Positions 26,281 through 34,966 of a DNA stretch of 64,000 nucleotides are shown here, in pieces. The stretch covers positions 186,001-250,000 of the forward strand of contig OZ241368.1 in the NCBI GenBank assembly GCA_965200525.1, read 5' to 3'. The notes under the pieces are model-generated. The model worked only from the letters and a program-made list of their open reading frames with translations, did no database searches and was not told where the DNA came from. A program made the translations under genes and the position numbers. The first letter of the stretch is position 1; every line of letters starts with the position of its first letter. Source of the stretch: JANNPJ01 sp965200525 (GTDB lineage Bacteria; Actinomycetota; Actinomycetes; Actinomycetales; Kineosporiaceae).

Positions 26281-26362
26281 CAGCGGTTGAGGTAGGCGGT
26301 CAGACCGCTGAACTCCTTGTTGGCGGGGAAGGCCGACCGGGCTTGACGATGGCCTCCTCGGC
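26281..26362 (-). pseudogene. Relic of the PAS-GAF gene 3' end
   Basis: The relic matches the last ~83 bases of the PAS-GAF gene (32841-32923). About 51 of the first 60 bases are identical, including a perfect 19-base start. In translation, NKEFSGLTAYLNR mirrors NEEFSGLAAYLNR. A one-base deletion breaks the frame and the stop codon is lost. Both copies point the same way and bracket the kinase-phosphatase-trypco2-protease operon. Confidence 0.75.
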
Positions 26363-26570
26363 ATGAGGGCAACTGTGGAAGGAACGATCAGCCGCTGAGG
26401 GTCCGGCCAGGTTGGTGTGGGCAAGCCAACCCGCGCGGTGACGGCGATAGCCCGGACTTCAGGAAGGGTTGCTAGGTTGAAGCATGAAGCGGGCCGAGCC
26501 CCACCATGACTTGGACGCGAGCCGGCCATGGCGCAGGTCACCGTCCCGCGGACTAGACCTCCGTCGGAGG

Positions 26571-27662
26571 TCACAACTGGATCGCGCGAATCCTGAGGCG
26601 CGCCCCCCGTCCAAGCGACAGTTCGTCCCCGTCAGCCAGGACGGTGGGGACTAGACGGTCTAACCGATGACCATTCACGCTCGTCCCGTTGGTGGACAGA
26701 TCTACGACCTGCGGGCGCACGGCACCAGTTGAGGCGCTCACTTCCATCCACAACCTGCAATGCTGCTCGCTGACAAGATCGTCATTAATGATGATGTCGC
26801 TGAGCTCACTGCGCCCAATGCACATCTCAACCCCCTCTACGAGTGGGAGCCCGGGCTGCCCGTCTCGCACAATGACAAACCGGACGAACGGGGTTGGAGC
26901 GCCATTCCCGAGTGGCGGTGGGCTCAGCGCTCGCGAGAGAAATCGACGGGCCGGCACTTTGAGTAACCCCAACATGCGGCTTCGAATCCAGCCCGGTTCG
27001 ACGTCGTAGGCACCGTCGATGCCGGTGATCGCCAGGCGCCCGTCGCCTTCGGCTCGGTGGTGCTCCGCCACGACAGCGACCAGATCGCGCCCCACCCACA
27101 CCGGGCCGCCGGACATGGCGCTCCAGGGGCTGCCTTGTGACACGGCTCGAGGAGCCTGCCCTACCAGCTCGAAGTCGTACCGCCCGCGTGCATCAGCGGA
27201 CGACAACAGTATTCGTCCGGCCACATCAACGTATTCGCGCCTCGTGGGGCCGTCGACCGCTCCTGCGACGATCGGCCGCTGACGCCACCGCGGATACCCA
27301 TGGATCCTGGCCGCCAGCTCCGTCTGCGGTCCTCCAAGGCCCGCATAGCGGACGGGGTTGGGAAAGGGAAACCCAGCCGGAGTGGTGAGAGTGAGGACGG
27401 CCAGATCGCTTCCGCCGCCATCGCGGAGGCACTCTCTCACCGTCACCGATGTCCCTCCATTGGCCCACGAGGAGAATCGCACCGTGATCTGCTCTGTTTC
27501 CTGGGCTCGTCGAACGACGTGCGCCGCCGTGAGTACGACCCCGTCGCTGACCAAGTACCCCGAGGCCAGTGAGGATTCACCGTTCGAGGTGCGCACGATG
27601 GTCTGCACGACGCGATGGCGTTCGGCCCCGATCATCGAAGGCCAGGTTCGGCGGCCGGCCAC
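26571..27662 (-). CDS. Trypsin-like serine protease with C-terminal FHA domain
   Basis: The 363-residue protein carries an intact S1-type triad: H48 (LTAAHV), D86 (GSDLAVL) and S184 (WSAMSGGPV). No signal peptide is visible, so it should act in the cytoplasm. A forkhead-associated (FHA) domain occupies about 262-363, with R284 and S298-x2-H301 (SEQHC) and NGTSVNG. FHA domains bind phosphothreonine, which fits the kinase encoded in the same operon. GTG 27662 begins 12 bases after trypco2 ends; the ribosome site is weak, so coupling is likely. It may be a protease recruited to or activated by kinase-marked proteins (inference). Confidence 0.88.
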   Translation of the reverse strand: MAGRRTWPSMIGAERHRVVQTIVRTSNGESSLASGYLVSDGVVLTAAHVVRRAQETEQITVRFSSWANGGTSVTVRECLRDGGGSDLAVLTLTTPAGFPFPNPVRYAGLGGPQTELAARIHGYPRWRQRPIVAGAVDGPTRREYVDVAGRILLSSADARGRYDFELVGQAPRAVSQGSPWSAMSGGPVWVGRDLVAVVAEHHRAEGDGRLAITGIDGAYDVEPGWIRSRMLGLLKVPARRFLSRALSPPPLGNGAPTPFVRFVIVRDGQPGLPLVEGVEMCIGRSELSDIIINDDLVSEQHCRLWMEVSASTGAVRPQVVDLSTNGTSVNGHRLDRLVPTVLADGDELSLGRGARLRIRAIQL

Positions 27663-27674
27663 CGAGACAGGAAC

Positions 27675-27995
27675 CTACAGCTCATTTTGGTCAGCCTCGC
27701 CGTCCACCCAGGGACTCTGGCCCGACGCCACCGACAGGGGTTTGAGCTCCAGGCTGAGCTGATGGGTCTGACTGTTCGTGCTCGCCCGCTCGCCCGTGGC
27801 CTGCACGACCCACACGTTGATGCCTGCAGTGCCGGTCCGGGTTGCCTCGATGGCGATCGTCAGATTCACCGTGACACTGCTCATGGCAAACCGCAGATCA
27901 TCGTGTTGTGCTGCCTGCGCGGCCCGACTGATCTCATCCCTCAGATCGGTCAGAACCTCGGTGAGACCCAAACTCCTGGCGGTGGTTTCGGACAT
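27675..27995 (-). CDS. Trypco2-family protein
   Basis: A 106-residue protein matching the trypsin-co-occurring domain 2 pattern. An N-terminal helix (LGLTEVLTDLRDEISRAAQA) is followed by strands DDLRFAMSSVTVNLTIAIE, INVWVVQATGE and HQLSLELKPL. The family is named for its association with trypsin-like peptidases in predicted conflict systems, as here. ATG 27995 was chosen over an upstream in-frame start because GTGGAG lies 5 bases before it. Probably an adaptor or regulator of the neighbouring protease; no catalytic residues. Confidence 0.85.
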   Translation of the reverse strand: MSETTARSLGLTEVLTDLRDEISRAAQAAQHDDLRFAMSSVTVNLTIAIEATRTGTAGINVWVVQATGERASTNSQTHQLSLELKPLSVASGQSPWVDGEADQNEL

Positions 27996-28023
27996 GAGAT
28001 CTCCACTTCCTTGTTCAGGCAAT

Positions 28024-29433
28024 TCATCGGTGGGATGTATCCGGCACGCCAATGACCACGACGGACACGTCGTCGACGGGGCGCTCGCTGGCCATACCGC
28101 CTAGACATTTGGCTATGGCGCTGGCTGATGCACGTTCGCGCACCAGCGCTGCGCCGGCCATCGAGGCAAGGGCAAACTCGTCGGACCCTTCGCCCCTCAA
28201 ACCGGATTCGAATCCGTCACTGCTGAGCGCCAGAAACTGCCCGGTCACCGCCGGTATCCACAGCACATCTCCGCTGAGCTCCACCTCGGCTCCCAGCGCT
28301 GCGGACGTAGCACCGCCGACGCGCTCGCGCTGCGATTCTCGACGCAGTCCCGTGCCACCGTCCAGAGCCCAGACGGCACCGTCTCCCACGTGAACCACGA
28401 CGGCGACATGACTGCGCCCTCCCGCCGTGGGCAGCAAAAGGACGGCATCCAACGTCGCACAACTTCCGCGTAGCAGGGGGTCACGGCTGAGTTTGCGGGT
28501 TTGCAGATGAGCCTGCTGGGCGGCCGCCCAGATCGCCTCGGCGAACTGCTCCGGCGGTGATTCGGCGTCCTGTGGAGAGGGTCGCCCCTCCAGTGATTTC
28601 TCCAGACTCTGCGAAAATGCCGCGACCGCCGTGCTGGCGGCAACCAAGCCGTTCCCGGTTCCCCCGGCCCCGTCGCTGAGCACAGCAAATGACCACCAGG
28701 CCCCGGCCGGCGCCAGTCGGATCCCGATCTGGTCCTGCCCAGCGCCGGAACCGCCTTGGAACGCACCGGCATCGACGACCAGGCGAGCCGACACTCGGTC
28801 CACTTCTGTTCGCTGCGCCCTCGAGCCCGCGAGCCGTCTCTCACCGACACGCGGTCCCTCCCAGGCACGCGGGTTGATTCCCGCCTGGGGGTGTTCAGAA
28901 CCGCGAGGCTCGTCCCTCGAAGCGTTGAAGGCTCCTAGAGCACGCCGCCCCGGAGGCTGTTTCGATGGGCCTAGCTCTGCCGAGCGCTCGCGGAGGTCGA
29001 TCTGTCGGACCTTGGTGGGGTCAGGCGAGGCTCTTTGCAGAGGTGGCTCCTCGACGAGAGACTCATGGACCACCGGGTCAGCAGGACGCTGCGTCGCTGA
29101 CAGGGGCAGGGGGCCACGAGCGGCAAGATCTGCGCCCCCGACCTGCTCGGGCCCCGGATCCAACGCCCCATCTTCAGTGCCCCAGGCCTTGACAACAGCG
29201 GCCATGTCGGCCCCGGCGCCGGTAGTCCCCACAGGAGGGGCACCGGACACAGAGGATGGTCCGGGCGTCTGCACTGTGGATGAAGCAGCCGGCAACACGG
29301 GTGAACGACGAAGAGATCGTTCCATCCGGCTCACCCGGATCCACAGCACTGCGACCGCCACGATACTCGTGTAGGCAGCCAGCGAAACCGCCACTTGCCA
29401 CAGTGATCCGGAGGAGAAAGTCACCAACTTCAC
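28024..29433 (-). CDS. Membrane-anchored PP2C-type Ser/Thr phosphatase
   Basis: The 469-residue protein has an N-terminal membrane helix (VAVSLAAYTSIVAVAVLWI) and a low-complexity linker to about residue 210. A PP2C domain follows. Metal-binding Asps are evident in FAVLSDGAGG, in VVHVGDGAVWAL and in LALSSDGFESGL, and the final acidic motif is DDVSVVVIG. GTG 29433 has AAGGA 7 bases upstream. It is encoded 30 bases after the kinase gene, so the pair likely write and erase the same phospho-Thr/Ser marks at the membrane. Confidence 0.9.
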   Translation of the reverse strand: MKLVTFSSGSLWQVAVSLAAYTSIVAVAVLWIRVSRMERSLRRSPVLPAASSTVQTPGPSSVSGAPPVGTTGAGADMAAVVKAWGTEDGALDPGPEQVGGADLAARGPLPLSATQRPADPVVHESLVEEPPLQRASPDPTKVRQIDLRERSAELGPSKQPPGRRALGAFNASRDEPRGSEHPQAGINPRAWEGPRVGERRLAGSRAQRTEVDRVSARLVVDAGAFQGGSGAGQDQIGIRLAPAGAWWSFAVLSDGAGGTGNGLVAASTAVAAFSQSLEKSLEGRPSPQDAESPPEQFAEAIWAAAQQAHLQTRKLSRDPLLRGSCATLDAVLLLPTAGGRSHVAVVVHVGDGAVWALDGGTGLRRESQRERVGGATSAALGAEVELSGDVLWIPAVTGQFLALSSDGFESGLRGEGSDEFALASMAGAALVRERASASAIAKCLGGMASERPVDDVSVVVIGVPDTSHR

Positions 29434-29463
29434 GACAGAATCCTTACCCTGGCGGGAATGCGA

Positions 29464-32298
29464 TCAGACATCGCGATCATTCATGCTGACGAATGGAAGC
29501 CGCCGAAACTGCTGCTGCAGGACGGTTTCGTCCAGTTCCAGGCGAACTCGTGAAAGGTAGGTCGCGACGCCCGCGCATGCGACTCGCTCTGGCACTGACC
29601 ATCGCCGCAGCCAGTCTTGGCTGTGCTGCAAGTAATGTTCGGGATGTGGGCCTACCGTCGTGTCATCGGCCAGCGCAGCAAGGCTACGTGACAGGTCGAT
29701 CAGTTTCTCCTGTTGGTCCAAGTCCTGTGGAGCCAGCGTCTCCAACTCGACCCGACTGCCGTATCGGTACCCCGACGTTGGCACCTGTAGCTCCGTAAGC
29801 AGGTACATGGTGTTCACGGCAACCGTGTAGGCGTCGTCCATACTGCTCAGAGCTCGGTTGAGGCGACCGTCAGGGTCCACGCCGACGGCACGTGGTGACG
29901 ACCAACCCGCCGTGCCCCGGGACGAGCGGGTGGCCCGATCCACGTCCATCTCTCCGGGGATGTAAACCATCGACAGATCAATCATCCTCACCGAGGGGCC
30001 GTTGCCTTCGCCAACAGATACTCCCGGCCGCAGGTTCCGAGCGACCTCCGGTGCGAGTCGGTCGGCATACTCCCCCTGCGCAAAGACGAAGTTGTCCAGC
30101 TTGGCATCGCATCCGATCACCCCGCGCTCGGCGATCGCCGCGCAAGCGCGAAACATCTGCTCGGACACGCGCAAGCACCAGTCGAGGGTGAGTGGCACGT
30201 CCCTCTCGGTAAGCAGATAGTTGCGGATGCTTCCACTGGGATACAGAGGTGAGATGAGATAGGGAACAAGCTTGGAGTCCGTCATCAGCGTGCCGAAGTA
30301 CCCGGGCGCCAGCCACCGGTTCGAGTCAGCGGCAACCCGGGTGAGTCCACCGGTCACCTCAGCCATCCGGCTGGCGTTGGCGGCATCACGACCCAACTCA
30401 TCCTCGATCTGATCATCGGTCACCTTGGACGAGGTCGAGAAGATCTTGATGACGTAGTTTCGGCCGTCGTCGTCCTTTCCTCGCAGAAGAGTGGCTCTGG
30501 CCGAGTACGCCCGCAAAACGTCGCTCAACGGGCCGACCGCACGTACCCGCGGCCCGTCGGTTTCGTAGAACCTGTTCAGATAGGGAGCGAGATCGGCCTC
30601 GAGCTGACGGGCTGGGTCGCGCACCGGCACGGCGTGACGTTGCTGCGGTTCCGGCAGGGAATACGGCGCCAGTACCCGGGTTACGGCGTCATTGGGGTAG
30701 TCATCCGTGCCGGCTACGCCATCTACGAAGGAACTGCCGTGCGTGTGACCGTTTCCAGCACCGCCGGTGGCGGGGGGCCGCGAACGCCCGGTTCTGGCTG
30801 TGGCCCGGGGATCGAACGCGGTCAGATCCACGATCGTCTCCTTGTCCTGAGCCGAACTGGCAGTGCCTCCCCCACGCGAGTCGGCACCAGTTGATGTACG
30901 GGGAGCCGGCGGCACGCCCAGGCGCGTGACTGGAGCCCCTCGAGGCGGCGCCGGCAGGTACGAATAGTCCGTAGACCAGTCACCCTGGATTCCCATCGCC
31001 TGCATGTCCTTCTCGTAGTCGCGGGTGTCTTGGGCGTAGTTCGTGGACGTCTGCATCGCCCGTTGCCAACGCTGCCGCACCGCCAGCTGCTCTGCGGAGC
31101 CTCGCATCCCGTCACGAACCATGCGCCCGATTACGCCTTTGGCCTCCTGCAGGATGCGGGCCCGAACGAAGCGCGCGGCCACTGCCCATTCCGTCTGCTC
31201 CTCAGCCCAGCCCAGATGGGCTTCACGGGTCCTGGCGGAGACGGCCATACCTACCAGCAGCGCAAAGGTGTCCAGGCAAACCAGGAGCACGAACAGCGGT
31301 ATCCGCTTGAGGAACAGGGCCGCAGGATGGGCCAGCATGTACTTCCACAGCGCTGCCTCTCGCTCGCCTGGTCCCAGCTGATCAGGTGGGATATAGCCGG
31401 ATGTGGCTCCGGCCGACCCCATCGCCGCTTGCAGATCGGCGATGCGAGCCTCATCGGCCGCGACCCCGGTGCTCGGATCGTCGACAGCGGCCTGAGCGCC
31501 CTGTTCGGCCAAGACGGCGGCCTGCAGCTTGTGATCGGCCAGATGCCACTTCGGACCCCGCCCAGCCAAGGTTCCGTATCCGTGCTCCTCGCTGTCTCTG
31601 GCGTTCTGAAATCTCAGGACGGCACTCTTGTCCGCGGCCAATTTGCTCTGAAGCGCCTTCACCGCCTTCTTCTGACCGTCGATCTGCTCCCGAAAGCCGG
31701 CCTGCGTCTGCTGCAGGTCCTGGGCTGCGCCACGGCCGTCCTGCTGAGCCTGGGCGAGAATGTCGCGGCTGAAGAAGGCGGACGCCGCCACCTCGGACAC
31801 CAGAAGGATCATGCACACCGTGAACAGCGCCCGCGCGGCCCACATCTTTGGACTGGACACTCCGTTGACATGACTCTGGATCATCTGCCAGTCGAAGAGC
31901 ACGACTGCCATTGCGACGACAGCCCCGGCGAGTACGAGGTACCGAAGAGGCACAGTGAGGTCGAGGTCGAACTTCGCGGCAACAACGACGGCCGTGATCT
32001 GCCAGCAAGCCGTGAAGACAAATCCCGCCAGGACGATGCCGCAGATGAAGAGGTCGCTCTTCGGGGTACAACGCGGATCGCGCCCGGCCACGCGCATGAC
32101 GATGCGGACTGCCCTGGAGTGCTGGTACGGAGCGGCCTGAGCCTGCAGCGCGTCCACATCGTTGGTCGACAGCGCCAGGAAGGCCGTGGAAACCGCGTCA
32201 CTGAGCGGATCGTGCGAAGCAGTCGGGTGGTCAGAATTGCTGTTGGCTTCTAGCTCGGCGGTAGCGGCGACCCCGCGCGGACCCCCTTCTGCACCCAC
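29464..32298 (-). CDS. DUF4407-like membrane protein fused to a divergent protein kinase
   Basis: About 944 residues from GTG 32298, which has AGGAGG 8 bases upstream; a longer GTG at 32370 lacks a site. The N-terminal part has four likely membrane helices in DUF4407 arrangement (SDLFICGIVLAGFVFTACW, LRYLVLAGAVVAMAVVLFDW). A coiled extracytoplasmic segment with QKKAVKALQSKLAADK lies between the second and last pairs. The C-terminal kinase domain keeps the catalytic Lys in YVIKIF (about 617), CDAKLDN as the catalytic loop (about D731) and Asp in MIDLS (about D774) in place of DFG. The APE-like motif is RGTAGWSSPRAV. HRD is replaced by GCD. Predicted membrane kinase and head of the operon. Confidence 0.85.
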   Translation of the reverse strand: MGAEGGPRGVAATAELEANSNSDHPTASHDPLSDAVSTAFLALSTNDVDALQAQAAPYQHSRAVRIVMRVAGRDPRCTPKSDLFICGIVLAGFVFTACWQITAVVVAAKFDLDLTVPLRYLVLAGAVVAMAVVLFDWQMIQSHVNGVSSPKMWAARALFTVCMILLVSEVAASAFFSRDILAQAQQDGRGAAQDLQQTQAGFREQIDGQKKAVKALQSKLAADKSAVLRFQNARDSEEHGYGTLAGRGPKWHLADHKLQAAVLAEQGAQAAVDDPSTGVAADEARIADLQAAMGSAGATSGYIPPDQLGPGEREAALWKYMLAHPAALFLKRIPLFVLLVCLDTFALLVGMAVSARTREAHLGWAEEQTEWAVAARFVRARILQEAKGVIGRMVRDGMRGSAEQLAVRQRWQRAMQTSTNYAQDTRDYEKDMQAMGIQGDWSTDYSYLPAPPRGAPVTRLGVPPAPRTSTGADSRGGGTASSAQDKETIVDLTAFDPRATARTGRSRPPATGGAGNGHTHGSSFVDGVAGTDDYPNDAVTRVLAPYSLPEPQQRHAVPVRDPARQLEADLAPYLNRFYETDGPRVRAVGPLSDVLRAYSARATLLRGKDDDGRNYVIKIFSTSSKVTDDQIEDELGRDAANASRMAEVTGGLTRVAADSNRWLAPGYFGTLMTDSKLVPYLISPLYPSGSIRNYLLTERDVPLTLDWCLRVSEQMFRACAAIAERGVIGCDAKLDNFVFAQGEYADRLAPEVARNLRPGVSVGEGNGPSVRMIDLSMVYIPGEMDVDRATRSSRGTAGWSSPRAVGVDPDGRLNRALSSMDDAYTVAVNTMYLLTELQVPTSGYRYGSRVELETLAPQDLDQQEKLIDLSRSLAALADDTTVGPHPEHYLQHSQDWLRRWSVPERVACAGVATYLSRVRLELDETVLQQQFRRLPFVSMNDRDV

Positions 32299-32839
32299 CA
32301 ATTTCGCCTCCTGAGGCCTCGCCCCGTGAGCCAATCCACGGTTGAACTGAAAGTCGAAACAGGGCTCCACAGCGGGTTCTGCCCCGGACTGCCTGGTGCC
32401 GAAGTTAACTGTGGGCTCCGACCGAATGTCCGCTTACGCGCCAATATCCACCAAACGGCCCCGGTCGGCCCGACAAGGCCCAGGCCAGCGCGGGGGATGG
32501 TATGTGCGGGCCGGCCCGGAGATGAGAACGAACGACCTTCTGTCTGCCACTGGACGGCAATGACCTCATCAAAGGCCTCGGAGAAGGTTGTCCTTGATCC
32601 ACTCCGCCAGATCAGCTCGCACAAGTTGGCAGAACACGTAGCCCCCACCGGCTACCTGGGTTCCGGGCGATGGTCGCCATGGACCCCAGAATGAATGAGC
32701 GCCAGCACAACATCGTTCTTGGCCCGCCCGGCGCAACGAACGACGACGGCGCGTGGATCACCGCGGTATCCATCAGCCCCACTCAGTCGTCCGGAACCTG
32801 ACGAGCCGCGGCGGCCTCGCGGGTGACAACAATGGGGTC
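32299..32839. other. Intergenic, upstream of the kinase operon
   Basis: 541 bases without a supported gene; short ORFs on both strands lack ribosome sites and domain patterns. It should contain the operon promoter on the minus strand, but no consensus can be named with confidence. Confidence 0.35.
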
Positions 32840-34132
32840 TCAGCGGTTGAGGTAGGCGGCCAGGCCGCTGAACTCCTCATTGGCCAGGAACACCGACTGG
32901 GCGTTGAAGATGGCCTCCTCGACGTGCAGGAAGCAGCCCCAGGCCGAGTCGCCCCAGGCGTCGGCGACCTTCAGCTCTACCGGGGCGGAGCAGCCGGCGT
33001 GCCCGCCGAGCTGGCAGTGCTCCGGCTTGGGCGTGCTCACCTGGGCGGCTGCGGCGACCTGCATCTGCCCCGAGAGCTCCGCCGCGGCGGCGGCCCGCTG
33101 CTCGGCCTCGGCCCGCAGTTTCTGTTCCGCGCGCACTGCGTGCGCCAGGGCGTCGTGAGCTTCCTGGGCCCGGGCCTCGGCAGCCAGCTTGGCCACCTCG
33201 ATGTGGTGACGTTCGATCGCCAGGCCCGCTGTGTCGGCGAACAGCCGGGCCAGGGCCAGGTCGCTGTCCTGCGGCACCCGCACGACCCGGTGGTACATGG
33301 CGAAGGTGCCCAGCAGGCTGCCGTCACGAGCCAGGATCGGCGTCGACCAGCAGGCCACCAGCCCGGCCCGCTGGGCCAGGTCGCGGAAGTCCGTCCAGAA
33401 GGGGTCGGTGGTGATGTCGGTGACGATGACCGGTTTAAGGCGGTATGCAGCGGTACCGCAGGAGCCGATGCCCTCCCCGGTGGAGATCCCGTCGATCGCC
33501 TCGTTGTAGAAGTCAGGCAGGCTGGGCGCGGCGCCGTGGCGCAGGTGAGCGCCGTCGAGGTCGGCCAGCAGGATCGAGGCCAGCGTGCCGGGCGGGGTCA
33601 GGTTCTCGATGGCCCGCGCCATCCCGTCGAGCACCTCCCCCAGCGGGGCCTGGCGGGCGATCTGCTCGACCAGGGCGCGCTGCTCGCTCATCAGCCGCTG
33701 GGCCTGCTTGACCTGGGTGGTCTCCACCCCGATCACCTGGATCCCGGTGACTGCGCCGCCGGAATCGCGCCGGGGTTCGTAGGTGAAGTCGAAGAACGCC
33801 TCGCGCTTCGCCGGCCCGTCACCGAACATGATCCGGGCATCCCGGCCGTTGTAGGCCTCACCCGTGCGGTAGACCTCGTCCAGCAGGGTGATGAAGCCCT
33901 GGTCGGCCAGCTCGGGCATCAGCTCGGCCAGCGGCACCCCGGTGCGGGCCCGGTCCTCGCCGATGGCGGCGAAGAACGCCGGATTCGCCGCCTCGACCAC
34001 GTGGGTCAGACCGCCCAGCGAGGCGAAGGCGGCCACGGACTGCCCGAACAGTGCCCGCAGGTCCTCGCCTGCCGCCGGCGCTGCGAGCGCGGAGTCGCCC
34101 GTGGCCGACTGCTGCGGTGACACTGCTGTCAT
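32840..34132 (-). CDS. PAS-GAF signalling protein with Cys/His C-terminal domain
   Basis: The 430-residue cytosolic sensor has a PAS domain at about 30-145 (GGLTHVVEAANPAFFAAIG) and a GAF domain at about 165-335 (GIGSCGTAAYRLKPVIVTDI, then GLVACWSTPIL). An Ala/Glu-rich coiled helix and a short terminal domain follow. The last has HCQLGGHAGCSAPVELKVAD and ends FSGLAAYLNR. No kinase, cyclase or helix-turn-helix output is attached, so the terminal domain is the probable output or partner-binding part. ATG 34132 has AGGAG upstream. Its 3' end is duplicated as a relic at 26281, across the kinase operon. Confidence 0.85.
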   Translation of the reverse strand: MTAVSPQQSATGDSALAAPAAGEDLRALFGQSVAAFASLGGLTHVVEAANPAFFAAIGEDRARTGVPLAELMPELADQGFITLLDEVYRTGEAYNGRDARIMFGDGPAKREAFFDFTYEPRRDSGGAVTGIQVIGVETTQVKQAQRLMSEQRALVEQIARQAPLGEVLDGMARAIENLTPPGTLASILLADLDGAHLRHGAAPSLPDFYNEAIDGISTGEGIGSCGTAAYRLKPVIVTDITTDPFWTDFRDLAQRAGLVACWSTPILARDGSLLGTFAMYHRVVRVPQDSDLALARLFADTAGLAIERHHIEVAKLAAEARAQEAHDALAHAVRAEQKLRAEAEQRAAAAAELSGQMQVAAAAQVSTPKPEHCQLGGHAGCSAPVELKVADAWGDSAWGCFLHVEEAIFNAQSVFLANEEFSGLAAYLNR

Positions 34133-34401
34133 TGCGCTGGGCTCCTGTCGTGCGTTTGTGAAAACCTCGAGCCCGTTCCAAGCACCCTCGACGGTCAGTG
34201 ACGGCTACTTGGCCGCCCTCATCGTGAATATCACCATCGAGCTGAGTGAAACAACACCCAATGGTAGGTCAGGTCGCCCGGCAGGCGGTCATGGACGCTC
34301 TGCACCCCCAACCAGCGACCAGCCCCGCACATCAGGCATTCACCGCAGTCTTGGTCTCATTCAAATCCCGGGTTCTCGGCGCGCAGCACGAACAGGATCT
34401 G

Positions 34402-34524
34402 CTAGCCCTCGGGGAGTCGCTGGCGCAGGATCTGCACCGCTTCACCGCTGGTGTCGGCCTCGATCAGTGTGCGCTCGCTCGAAGCGGACTCCTCTTGCGC
34501 CCGGTACGTCAGCTGCCACTGCAT
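34402..34524 (-). CDS. Possible small protein (40 aa), perhaps amber-interrupted
   Basis: It reads MQWQLTYRAQEES...AVQILRQRLPEG, then TAG. The frame continues sensibly past the stop (QILFVLRAENPGFE) to a TGA at 34357-34359. Either a 40-residue protein or a gene broken by one stop codon. The ribosome site is weak. The gap from 34133 to here shows nothing else. Confidence 0.4.
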   Translation of the reverse strand: MQWQLTYRAQEESASSERTLIEADTSGEAVQILRQRLPEG

Positions 34525-34528
34525 GCTT

Positions 34529-34813
34529 TCAGTATCGATCCCGCGTTGAGCTGGCGGCCTCAGGCTCAGTCCGTGTCGAGGGCTTCGGCGTCCCGAGCTG
34601 CAGCCAGCAGGGCCTGGGTGGACTCAGTGACGTCGCACCACACGGTTCGGCGACTGTCTTGATCCGCAGGCTGCCGCAGACCCACGCGCCCTGGTCGATA
34701 AGTCCGATGGTGGGCGCCTGGCACGCCGGGCAGGTCGGCCTGTATGAGTCGGGCCACTGCAGCCAGATGTCGCCGGAAGCGGGGCGGGTTCGCCGGTGCG
34801 TCTGCTGGGTCAC
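34529..34813 (-). CDS. Small zinc-ribbon protein, possibly frameshifted
   Basis: GTG 34813 has a GGGGAG site 5-6 bases upstream. The product contains CPACQAPTIGLIDQGAWVCG, the first half of a zinc ribbon. Near 34665 the pattern stops; a neighbouring frame then gives RRTVWCDVTESTQALL and a tidy end at 34566. I suspect a frameshift, or a short genuine protein with an odd tail. Confidence 0.4.
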   Translation of the reverse strand: MTQQTHRRTRPASGDIWLQWPDSYRPTCPACQAPTIGLIDQGAWVCGSLRIKTVAEPCGATSLSPPRPCWLQLGTPKPSTRTEPEAASSTRDRY

Positions 34814-34966
34814 GACATCTCCCCTGGTGGAACTCCGGAAAGGGTGTGGCCCGACGCTACGCCTCGCGTCTGCTGTCGCCGAGCAACCAGCCTGGCTCGG
34901 TGCGTCTTGCCAACGGGGCAGCGGAGGGCGTTCGCACCATGGCGTGCGCGCCGGGCATGCCCGAGC

